From: Rikenella sp. | Lineage (GTDB): Bacteria > Bacteroidota > Bacteroidia > Bacteroidales > Rikenellaceae | Assembly (NCBI GenBank): GCA_029054535.1 | Contig: JAIDFC010000181.1 | Coordinates: forward strand, 1-12,252 | DNA length: 12,252 nt | Direction: 5' to 3' | Shown here: in pieces, positions 1-6,270 of the stretch | How the letters are laid out: the number at the start of each line of letters is the position of its first letter | How positions within the stretch are numbered: position 1 is the stretch's first letter | The notes under the pieces: generated by a model | Database searches by the model: none | What the model saw: the letters and a program-made list of their open reading frames with translations, nothing else | Told to the model about the DNA's origin: nothing | Translations under genes and position numbers: made by a program

Positions 1-2276
1 ATACGTCGACCTCCGTGATCTAGACTTCTCGCTTCGTGGGCAGCTTCAGTTGTTTTTAAGAGGCAGCCCCCCGTCCGGACAATCGAGTGCGAGGGCAGGA
101 ACGGCGTCAAATGAGCCGCCACCCCGATCGGCCCAACGCCCGGTCCCCCGCCGCCATGCGGGATGGCAAACGTCTTGTGGAGGTTCAGGTGGCAGACGTC
201 CGCCCCGATGAATCCCGGCGAAGACAAGCCCACCAAAGCATTCATATTCGCCCCGTCGAAATAGACCTGCCCGCCGTTTTGGTGAATAATATCGACGATT
301 TCTTTAATTCTGCTCTCGAAAATCCCGTGGGTCGACGGGTAGGTAATCATCAGACAAGCCAGCTCCGCAGCATGCTCCTGCGCCTTTTTGCGCAGGTCGT
401 CCACGTCGACATTCCCGCGTTCGTCGCACGCCACCACCACGATCCGCATCCCCGCCATCGCCGCCGAGGCCGGATTCGTCCCGTGCGCCGACGCCGGAAT
501 CAACGCCACCCGCCGTTGATGATCTCCTCGGCTCATGTGATAAGCCCGGATGACCATCAACCCCGTGTACTCGCCCGCGGCCCCCGAGTTGGGTTGCATC
601 GACACCGCATCGAACCCCGTAATCACCGCCAGATCATGCTCCAGACCGCGAATCATTTCCATGTACCCCTCCGCCTGGTCCAGCGGCACGAACGGATGGA
701 CATCGGCCCACTCCGCCAGCGAGAGCGGCATCATCGAGACCGCCGAATTGAGTTTCATCGTGCACGACCCCAGCGAGATCATCGAATCGGCCAACGAAAT
801 ATCCCTCCGCTCCAGCCGCTTGATATAACGCATCAGATCCGTTTCATTGCGATATTTCCGGAAGACCGCCTCCGTCAGTATCTCGCTCTCCCTCAACAAA
901 TCCGCCGGCAGGAAAATCCCCTCCTCGACCGCCTCCGTCGCCGGCGCCGTTTTCCCCGCCGCCTCGGCAAAAATCTGAGCAACCGTATTCACCTCCGCCA
1001 GCGTGGAAACCTCGTCGAAGCTGATATGCACCCGATCATTGGCCGGATAGAAGAGATTCAGCCCTCTCTTGACCGCAATCGCCTCCACCTTTTCCGCATC
1101 GGCCATCACCTCGATGGTATCGAAATAGCTGTCGGAAACCAGCTCATACCCCAGCTCTTGAATTAAAGTCGCCGCCGCATGAGCGTGCGCATGGGCATGG
1201 GTAGCAATCCGTTTCAGCCCCTCCGCCCCGTGATACACCGCGAACATGCCCGCCATCGTCGCCAACAAGGCCTGTGCCGTACAGATATTCGACGTGGCCC
1301 GCTCGCGTTTGATATGCTGTTCCCGCATCTGGAGCGCCATCCGCAGCGCCCGGTTCCCGAGCCGGTCCACCGACACGCCGATAATCCGCCCCGGCATATT
1401 CCGCTTATAGGCATCCCTCGTCGCCATATACCCCGCATGCGGTCCCCCGAATCCCATCGGGATCCCGAACCGCTGGGTCGACCCCACCGCAATATCGGCC
1501 CCCCACTCGCCCGGCGCCTTCAACAGAGCGAGCGACAGAATATCCGCCGCCGCCGCCACCAGCATCCCCCGCTCATGACACGCCGCCGCGAAAGCCGAGT
1601 AATCCGCGATATGCCCGTTGGCACCCGGATACTGGACGATCGCCCCGAACTCCCGCCCGCTGAACTCGTATTCGTCGTACGCATCCACCGCGAGCTCGAT
1701 CCCGAGCGGTTCCGACCGGGTCAGCAGCAAGTCCAACGTTTGCGGAAAGATATTTTCGTCCACGAACAGGACATTCCGCCCCTCCTTGACCGCCTCCCGA
1801 GACCTGAGGTTGAACATCATGATCATCGCCTCGGCCGCCGCCGTCGCCTCGTCCAGCAGCGAGCAGTTAGCCACCTCCAACCCCGTCAGCGAGCTGACAA
1901 CGGTTTGAAAGTTGAGCAACGCCTCAAGCCGTCCCTGCGAGATCTCGGCCTGATACGGCGTGTAGGAAGTATACCAAGCCGGATTCTCGAAAATATTGCG
2001 CATCACGGGCGCCAGCGTCGCGGTCCCGTAATACCCCATCCCGATCAGTGTACGGAGCGGTTTATTTTTCGCCCCCAACTCGCGGATATGCGCCGCGAAG
2101 TCGTATTCGCTCATCCCCTCCCGCGGCAGGTCGAGCGGCGCGGGCAGCTGAATCTGCGGCGGAACGACCTGGTCGATCAGTTCCCCGACGGTTTTCACTC
2201 CGATCACGGAGAGCATCTCTTCGACCTCTTTCGGTCCGTTGCCGACGTGGCGGTTTACAAATTGATCCTGAGCCAT
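1..2276 (-). CDS. gcvP: Glycine dehydrogenase (decarboxylating), P protein of the glycine cleavage system; 3' end outside the window
   Basis: PLP enzyme that decarboxylates glycine and passes the aminomethyl group to the lipoyl H protein (GcvH); cytosolic. Translation begins MAQDQFVNRHVG, the usual GcvP opening, and continues through the N-terminal half (GMGYYGT at about residues 80-86, YQAEISQGRLE, SLLDEATAAAEAM) into the C-terminal half. The PLP-lysine motif HLNLHKTFAIPHGGGGPG is intact, with Lys701 at bases 174-176. About 758 codons are present; full-length single-chain GcvP is about 950, so the last ~190 residues lie beyond the edge. The ATG at 2276 is the only start matching the family. 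Alignment with the family from memory stays good to FLPSHSIVRTGG; the last ~21 codons (bases 1-65) keep the frame open but no longer resemble GcvP, which normally continues with AVSAAPxGSA. No glycine riboswitch-like leader is visible. Identity is certain; integrity of the 3' part is not. Confidence 0.96.
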   Translation of the reverse strand, partial: MAQDQFVNRHVGNGPKEVEEMLSVIGVKTVGELIDQVVPPQIQLPAPLDLPREGMSEYDFAAHIRELGAKNKPLRTLIGMGYYGTATLAPVMRNIFENPAWYTSYTPYQAEISQGRLEALLNFQTVVSSLTGLEVANCSLLDEATAAAEAMIMMFNLRSREAVKEGRNVLFVDENIFPQTLDLLLTRSEPLGIELAVDAYDEYEFSGREFGAIVQYPGANGHIADYSAFAAACHERGMLVAAAADILSLALLKAPGEWGADIAVGSTQRFGIPMGFGGPHAGYMATRDAYKRNMPGRIIGVSVDRLGNRALRMALQMREQHIKRERATSNICTAQALLATMAGMFAVYHGAEGLKRIATHAHAHAHAAATLIQELGYELVSDSYFDTIEVMADAEKVEAIAVKRGLNLFYPANDRVHISFDEVSTLAEVNTVAQIFAEAAGKTAPATEAVEEGIFLPADLLRESEILTEAVFRKYRNETDLMRYIKRLERRDISLADSMISLGSCTMKLNSAVSMMPLSLAEWADVHPFVPLDQAEGYMEMIRGLEHDLAVITGFDAVSMQPNSGAAGEYTGLMVIRAYHMSRGDHQRRVALIPASAHGTNPASAAMAGMRIVVVACDERGNVDVDDLRKKAQEHAAELACLMITYPSTHGIFESRIKEIVDIIHQNGGQVYFDGANMNALVGLSSPGFIGADVCHLNLHKTFAIPHGGGGPGVGPIGVAAHLTPFLPSHSIVRTGGCLLKTTEAAHEARSLDHGGRR

Positions 2277-2632
2277 ATGTGTACGAGTAGTTTGTTCTTT
2301 GAAGTGTGCAAGGTAAGAATTAAAACCGAAAAAAACGGATTGCGACTGCGGATTCGTTCTCCACCGCCTGTTTCGACCGGCCTGTTTCGACCAACAACGA
2401 TCGCTGCGACTGGCTCCACATTGAGCAACCGACTATGCGGATACTCCATACAATATTATATAGTATCGCCACCCAACGGAGCACACGAGGCTTCTCCGAC
2501 CGACGCATTCGCTTCACGGCGAGCGGTCGTTATTGGATAACCCTGCCCGTTTCGTGTACCGAGCGGCACCGAGTCGTCTCCAGCATGTTTACAGAGCGAA
2601 TGCGAGATAAAAGACGCAACGCGTCCACCGGC
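2277..2632. other. Gene-free stretch upstream of gcvP
   Basis: About 360 bp between the gcvP start and the probable terminator of the next minus-strand gene. Short open frames occur on both strands, but none has a recognisable protein, codon pattern or start region, and they overlap one another. It should hold the gcvP promoter and leader: an AT-rich patch at about 2446-2462 gives TAATATTG on the minus strand, one base off the TAnnTTTG box, but the spacing to gcvP is long (about 170 bp) and support is weak. A 13-bp unit GCCTGTTTCGACC occurs twice with a 14-bp period (2366-2378 and 2380-2392). CCGAGCGGCACCG near 2560 recurs near 11965, in the hairpin array at the right end. Confidence 0.4.
2366..2392. 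repeat. Short tandem direct repeat, two 13-bp copies with a 14-bp period
   Basis: GCCTGTTTCGACC is repeated exactly with one base between the copies, in the upstream region of gcvP. It may be a pair of regulator half-sites or simple slippage; the sequence alone does not tell. Confidence 0.6.
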
Positions 2633-2661
2633 AAAACCGCGACTTAAAAAGCCGCGGTTTG
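2633..2661 (-). terminator. Possible intrinsic terminator of the nucleoside phosphorylase gene
   Basis: Perfect 8-bp stem AAACCGCG / CGCGGTTT (2634-2641 and 2653-2660) with an 11-base A/T-rich loop, beginning 26 bases after the TGA stop of the minus-strand gene at 2687. On the minus strand the stem ends in only four T residues, so it is a weak candidate by the usual U-tract rule. Confidence 0.4.
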
Positions 2662-2686
2662 TCGCAGAAGACTATGTACTTGAGCG

Positions 2687-3565
2687 TCAACCTCGCACGG
2701 TCAATCTTGACAGCGCGGTCTCGATCAGATCCCGCACGAAACCCTCGTAATCCGGTCGGCTATCCCCCGCCACCCGCTGGGCGATGATCGTACAGATCGT
2801 CAACGCCCGATGCCCCAGCAAAGCCGAAAGACCGGCGATCGCCGAGCTCTCCATCTCGAAGTTCGTCGCCCGCCATCCCGCATGTTCGAACCGCTCGATC
2901 CGCTCCACGTACGCCGGATCGGCCAACGGCAGGCGGACTACCCGACCCTGAGGGCCGTAGAAACCCGGTGCCGAAAAAGTCAGCCCCCGGATCGCCGTAT
3001 CGTCGAACAACGCGATCAGCTCCGGATCGTTATGCACGAAGTAAGGACGAGCTAATCGACTCCCCCAGCCGGTCTGCCGAACGAACGCCTCTTCCATCGC
3101 CCGGTCGCACACCGCCTCGCTGCCGCCGTAAAAGTTCAACAGACCGTCGATCCCGCCCGACACGGCGGACATCACCCGGTCGCCCAGACGAATCTCCGGC
3201 CGCAGCGCCCCGCTCGTCCCCAAACGAACGATCCGCAGACTCCGTCTCTCGGCTTCCGGCCGCGGACGACGGGTCGCGAAATCGACGTTCGCCAACGCAT
3301 CCAACTCGTTCATCACGATGTCGATGTTGTCGCAACCGATCCCGGTCGAGACCACGGTCAACCGTACCCCGTTCAACACACCCGTATGACTCCGAAACTC
3401 GCGGTTCGCTGCGCTGCTCTCGATCCGGTCGAAATAGCCGGCAATCAAATCGCTCCGTCCCGGATCGCCTACCAAAATCACGCTCTCGGCCAGCTCCTCC
3501 GGACGCATGTGGAGATGGAAAATACTACCGTCCCCGTTTATGATCAATTCCGATGACTCTATCAT
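2687..3565 (-). CDS. Nucleoside phosphorylase, uridine phosphorylase-like (PNP_UDP_1 family)
   Basis: Probably cleaves uridine or a related nucleoside with phosphate to the base and ribose 1-phosphate, in cytosolic nucleoside salvage. The 292-residue product shows the family landmarks in order: the phosphate-loop VGDPGR (32-37), the STGIG turn (73-77), RLGTSGAL (114-121), FYGPQGR (202-208, the base-recognition segment, with Gln-Gly-Arg as in uridine phosphorylases) and FEMES (236-240, ribose-binding Met-Glu pair). The opening MIESSELIINGDGSIFHLH is what Bacteroidetes members of this family look like, so the ATG at 3565 is accepted. The gene stands alone: repeat element A lies just upstream and a gene-free stretch downstream. 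The only promoter-like box is TATCTTTA (3571-3578 on the minus strand), one base off consensus and almost touching the start codon. The family is clear; uridine against other nucleosides is an inference from the QGR segment. Confidence 0.88.
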   Translation of the reverse strand: MIESSELIINGDGSIFHLHMRPEELAESVILVGDPGRSDLIAGYFDRIESSAANREFRSHTGVLNGVRLTVVSTGIGCDNIDIVMNELDALANVDFATRRPRPEAERRSLRIVRLGTSGALRPEIRLGDRVMSAVSGGIDGLLNFYGGSEAVCDRAMEEAFVRQTGWGSRLARPYFVHNDPELIALFDDTAIRGLTFSAPGFYGPQGRVVRLPLADPAYVERIERFEHAGWRATNFEMESSAIAGLSALLGHRALTICTIIAQRVAGDSRPDYEGFVRDLIETALSRLTVRG

Positions 3566-3612
3566 ACCCGTAAAGATAGCTAAAATAGATCGATTTATTG
3601 TATACCCCGTGT

Positions 3613-3969
3613 TTGGCTACTGTACGGAACTGTTCTCTTTGTGAACAAAGAGAACCAGAAAACCGAGCAGCGTACCGAGAGCAGAGGCCGCTTGCGGACT
3701 ATGCCGAGGTAGCGCGAGGAAACCGAAGGTAAACTTTCGGGAATGCTTCGCATTCCATGACCGTTCTTAGTGAATAGTCTCGGTTTACTTTTGGGCTGGG
3801 GTAATGGCGCGCTAAGTGATTGACTCGCAATAAAGCGCGCCATTACTCCCGGCCCAAGAAATAGTCCCCAAGGCTCTTGACTACGGCAGCCCATGCGATA
3901 CGCAGTATCGCCGGAAGTTTCTTTGGTACTTTCTGTTCACAGAAAGTACAGTACCCTCCTGTAGCTAAA
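3613..3969 (+). repeat. Hairpin-rich interspersed repeat, element A
   Basis: Non-coding element between the phosphorylase start and the end of the DUF2807 operon. Its ends form an inverted repeat (TTTGGCTACTGTACGG at the left; GTAGCTAAA preceded by CAGTACCC at the right). Hairpins in order: 3632-3655 (perfect 10-bp stem, TGAA loop); 3740-3756 (GGAATGC/GCATTCC, TTC loop); a long hairpin 3791-3857 with 12 perfect pairs TAATGGCGCGCT plus an interrupted GGGC-rich lower stem; 3895-3911 (GCGATAC/GTATCGC); 3926-3949 (10-bp stem, TTCA loop). AAACCGAG near 3660 can also pair with CTCGGTTT at about 3779. The near-invariant core GCTCTTGACTACGGCAGCC starts at 3873. The last ~56 bases align with element B at nearly every position outside the stems. 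Short open frames inside are not credible genes. It may be a non-autonomous mobile element or a structured RNA; I do not recognise the family. Confidence 0.85.
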
Positions 3970-3996
3970 TACTGGTTACAGAATAATCGATCGGTT

Positions 3997-4710
3997 TTAT
4001 TGGATCGGTTTGACGGAACCTCCGGAGGAGGCGTGTATCGAGGAGTTGTTCAGGGCGCCTTTTTTGTAGCGGATGTCGGCCCCGCTGGAAGCGTGGGCAT
4101 TGAGCAGTCGTGTCGGTTGGCACGAGAGGTCGGAACCCGAGGAGGCGCGTGCCGAGACGGTCGAGGCTTGGAGTCCCAGGAGGTCGGCCGTCGCTCCGGA
4201 TGCGGTGGCTACTTCCAGCGATTCGGTTTTTCCGCAGGCTTTCAGGGTGGCGCCGGAGCGTGCTTCGGCTTTTACCCGGTGTGCCGAGAGGTCGATCCGG
4301 TCGATATCCGCACCGGAGTGTGCTTCGAGGCGGCATTCGTCGGCCGTGAACGAGCCGTTACCCGTGATGTGGGCCCCGCTGTGCGCTTCGACGCATTGGA
4401 GCGAACGGACCGTTACTTCGGCGCGGCGCGTGAGGTTTTGGCGTTGCAGATTCGCAGGGAGGTCGGCGAAGGTGAGGTGGAGGATTCCGTCCCGCACTTC
4501 GGTACGCAGGTAAGGTTTGAGCCGACTGTCGACCGAAACGGTCGCGCCGCTCGTCTCTCCCTGGCGCAGCGACACTTGGAAACCCCTGTGGGCCGAAACT
4601 CCGTGCAGAGACCCCGTTTTGATGGTTTGGACGGTCGGATCCGCCTCTTGCGCCAGGACCGGCAGGCTGATCAGCGCGAAGAAACCAAAGAAAAAATGTT
4701 TCAGCATCAT
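3997..4710 (-). CDS. Secreted DUF2807 (head GIN domain) beta-repeat protein, SGA type
   Basis: Function unknown. The 237-residue product starts with a clear Sec signal peptide (MMLKHFFFGFFALISLPVLA, cleavage probably before Gln21), so it is exported to the periplasm or cell surface. The mature part has the DUF2807/head-GIN layout: a lead segment with RLKPYLRTEVRDGILHL (63-79), then a ladder of short beta rungs each turning at a Ser-Gly motif. SGA-like turns are at about residues 111, 132, 152, 171, 191, 209 and 229, spaced 18-21 residues, consistent with a small solenoid. It is the second gene of a two-gene operon, 22 bp after its paralog. Two ATG codons lie in tandem at 4710 and 4707; either could be used. 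The Pfam family is labelled a putative autotransporter adhesin domain, but no adhesion role is shown for this protein. Confidence 0.85.
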   Translation of the reverse strand: MMLKHFFFGFFALISLPVLAQEADPTVQTIKTGSLHGVSAHRGFQVSLRQGETSGATVSVDSRLKPYLRTEVRDGILHLTFADLPANLQRQNLTRRAEVTVRSLQCVEAHSGAHITGNGSFTADECRLEAHSGADIDRIDLSAHRVKAEARSGATLKACGKTESLEVATASGATADLLGLQASTVSARASSGSDLSCQPTRLLNAHASSGADIRYKKGALNNSSIHASSGGSVKPIQ

Positions 4711-4732
4711 GATTTTCGGAAGATTAGGCCGG

Positions 4733-5656
4733 TTATTCGAATGTGATTTTGCTCATGGTCGAGGCCTCGGTTTTCATCCGGATGGTCCGGTCGGCGTGTA
4801 CCCGGATGGAGCTTTTGCCCGAGGCCGAGGCATCGATTCCCTGGGTTACGCGGCACACGATGCTGCTCATTCCGGTCGCTTCGCAGTCGGCTTCGGCGAC
4901 GGTCAGATTGCCGAGGTCGAGGTTGGAATTGCCGGAGACTTCGGCTTCCAGTCGGTCGGCCTTCCCGGAGGCGGAAACAGTGGACAACCCCGAGGCCTCG
5001 ATCTCCATCGCGGCCGTTTCCGACACGCTCAGGTCGACACGGGATTTACCGGAGATATCGATCTTCGTAGCGTCGACCTTCCCGTCGAGCGTCAGCCGGA
5101 CATGGCTCATCCCCGAAGCGTCGACCTCTACGCCGGACATCGGGTTCCGAAGGGTCAGGTCGATGCGGCTCATGCCCGAAACGTCGATATCGGGCTTGCC
5201 GCCTCCGACCACGGAGATCGTCAGCGCCTCGACGCGGCTCATCCCCGAGAGGTCAATCTGCGGAGCGGTGCCGCTGAACGTGTCGGACGTCCGGACCGAA
5301 GCCATCCCCGAAAGGTCGATTCGGTCGAGCCGGCTCAACGTAACGTCGGCCGTCGCAGGACAAGACCAGTTAGCGGTGTTTTGCAGCTCTTTGGGCAACT
5401 CCTCGAAACCCAAACGCAAAATCCCGCCGCTGACGCTCGCTTTCAGATACGGCTCGAGACGTTCGTCGATCGTCAAGCTCACGCCGTTCCGACTCGCGTC
5501 GTCGCTCCGGTGCAGCGTGATGCTGAAAGTATGGCTGGCCCGAATCCCTCTCAATTGCTCTCCCTGGATCGGGGCGAGGGTTTTCTGGTCGCCGGCTGCT
5601 GCGGGCTGTGTCCAGAAAAGAGCGGTCGACAACAAAAGAAAAATGCTTGTTCTCAT
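4733..5656 (-). CDS. Secreted DUF2807 (head GIN domain) beta-repeat protein, SGMS type
   Basis: Function unknown; paralog of the gene downstream of it. The frame is open further upstream to an ATG at 5707, but the ATG at 5656 is preferred because it gives a proper signal peptide (MRTSIFLLLSTALFWTQPAAA, then Gly-Asp-Gln) and a ~50-base leader from the promoter at 5716-5747. The 307-residue product has a lead domain with RLEPYLKASVSGGILRLGF (66-84), shared with the neighbour, then about ten rungs with a Ser-Gly-Met-Ser-like turn at residues 116, 137, 160, 181, 202, 222, 241, 261, 279 and 299, usually preceded by Ile/Val-Asp and followed by an aliphatic residue. That is three rungs more than the paralog. 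Cys99 and Cys258 could be redox- or metal-linked but are not a known motif. Likely first gene of a two-gene operon. Confidence 0.86.
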   Translation of the reverse strand: MRTSIFLLLSTALFWTQPAAAGDQKTLAPIQGEQLRGIRASHTFSITLHRSDDASRNGVSLTIDERLEPYLKASVSGGILRLGFEELPKELQNTANWSCPATADVTLSRLDRIDLSGMASVRTSDTFSGTAPQIDLSGMSRVEALTISVVGGGKPDIDVSGMSRIDLTLRNPMSGVEVDASGMSHVRLTLDGKVDATKIDISGKSRVDLSVSETAAMEIEASGLSTVSASGKADRLEAEVSGNSNLDLGNLTVAEADCEATGMSSIVCRVTQGIDASASGKSSIRVHADRTIRMKTEASTMSKITFE

Positions 5657-5715
5657 AATCTTTCTATTTAGAAAAATGGGTTGGTATTCTCCGAATTTCC
5701 GTGCCATTCATGTGC

Positions 5716-5747
5716 CAAAATTACTTAACCACTGAATATCAATCAAA
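5716..5747 (-). promoter_or_regulatory. Bacteroidetes-type promoter for the DUF2807 operon
   Basis: On the minus strand, TTTG (5747-5744), exactly 20 bases, then TAATTTTG (5723-5716): both boxes match the -33 TTTG / -7 TAnnTTTG consensus of the Bacteroidetes primary sigma factor. The start site should fall near 5709, giving a leader of about 50 bases to the ATG at 5656. Confidence 0.75.
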
Positions 5748-5769
5748 TAACATTCCGTCTCTCCGTGTC

Positions 5770-5814
5770 GGTTGTCAAGAAATTAGACACTGAGTGTCTA
5801 ATTTCTTGACAACC
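5770..5814. repeat. Perfect 45-bp palindrome in a divergent promoter region
   Basis: Two 22-base arms (5770-5791 and 5793-5814) are exact reverse complements around a single G at 5792; the centre reads GACACTGAGTGTC. It lies 23 bp upstream of the -33 box of the minus-strand promoter and 23 bp upstream of the plus-strand TAATTTTG box, and so is outside both predicted transcripts. There is no T-tract on either side, which argues against an intrinsic terminator. Its position suits an operator or a cruciform-forming site shared by the two promoters. Confidence 0.9.
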
Positions 5815-5836
5815 TCGCCGTTCCCGAAAATTTCCG

Positions 5837-5844
5837 TAATTTTG
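5837..5844 (+). promoter_or_regulatory. Plus-strand Bacteroidetes -7 box, candidate lepA promoter
   Basis: TAATTTTG matches TAnnTTTG exactly. No clear TTTG is found 19-21 bases upstream, where the end of the 45-bp palindrome lies instead. With a start site near 5851 the lepA transcript would carry a leader of about 420 bases containing the whole of repeat element B. No other consensus box is seen nearer to lepA. Confidence 0.6.
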
Positions 5845-5868
5845 TATCTTCAATGATTTGTCCTGTTA

Positions 5869-6239
5869 TTGGCTACTGTACGGAACCGTCCCTTTGTTGG
5901 CTTCGCCTTCCTCCTCGCCGCTCGGCAGAGCATGCAAGCCCGCTTTGCTCTCGCTGGCAGCGTCGGTTGAAAGAAAGGGACCCAAAGAACTTCCAACAGC
6001 TACGCTATGCCTTAGGCTCCGCAATCTAATGCTCCGGTCCATTGCGTTGGGCCGGGGTTCTTTTAGGCGCGCCCTTGGTGCAAGCTAAAGTGTTGGGCGC
6101 GCTCAAAAAGAATCCCCCAGGCCCCAATATAAGGACCAAAGGCTCTTGACTACGGCAGCCCATGGAATGCGTTAGCATTCCCGAAAGTTTTTTTGGTTCT
6201 TTTTGTTCACAAAAAGAACAGTACCCGCACGTAGCTAAA
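5869..6239 (+). repeat. Hairpin-rich interspersed repeat, element B
   Basis: Same architecture and orientation as the element at 3613-3969. The left end is TTGGCTACTGTACGGAAC and the right end CAGTACCCGCACGTAGCTAAA. Structures: left-arm stem GTCCCTTT/AAAGGGAC (5888-5895 and 5974-5981) enclosing about 78 bases that include an inner AGAGCA/TGCTCT hairpin; a long hairpin from about 6050 to 6124 (GGGCC GGGG TTCTTTT and GCGCGCCC, pairing with GGGCGCGC, AAAAAGAAT, CCCC, GGCCC); the core GCTCTTGACTACGGCAGCC starting at 6142; then GGAATGC/GCATTCC (6164-6181) and the right-end hairpin 6196-6219 (10-bp stem, TTCA loop). It sits between the plus-strand promoter box and the lepA start codon. A 58-codon open frame beginning at 5853 crosses its left half and looks non-coding. 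Confidence 0.85.
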
Positions 6240-6270
6240 GAACGGATAAATAAGTAAGAGATACAATATT

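Noticed and set aside
87..2540. Two long plus-strand open frames (about 359 and 453 codons) opposite gcvP
   Set aside because: Both are Arg/His/Pro-rich antisense shadows produced by the GC-rich codons of gcvP; the minus-strand product is an unmistakable GcvP.
2277..2630. Glycine riboswitch upstream of gcvP
   Set aside because: None of the conserved glycine-aptamer stretches is present on the minus strand in this interval.
3595..3894. 99-codon minus-strand frame in element A with recurrent peptide FTKRTVPY
   Set aside because: It translates the hairpins of the repeat itself; similar short peptides would arise in every copy. No start signal or composition of a real protein.
3877..5735. Plus-strand frames of 289, 384 and 330 codons opposite the DUF2807 genes
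   Set aside because: Shadows of repetitive Ser/Gly-rich genes; the minus-strand products have signal peptides, a promoter and clear repeats.
5770..5814. Reading the 45-bp palindrome as a bidirectional intrinsic terminator
   Set aside because: No gene ends into it from either side (both neighbours diverge from it) and no T-tract follows either arm.
5853..6029. 58-codon frame starting with ATG nine bases after the promoter box at 5837
   Set aside because: Its codons run from the leader into element B and encode a Cys/Arg/Pro-rich string without family; only the first six codons precede the repeat. Kept as a possible leader peptide only if ribosome profiling shows it.
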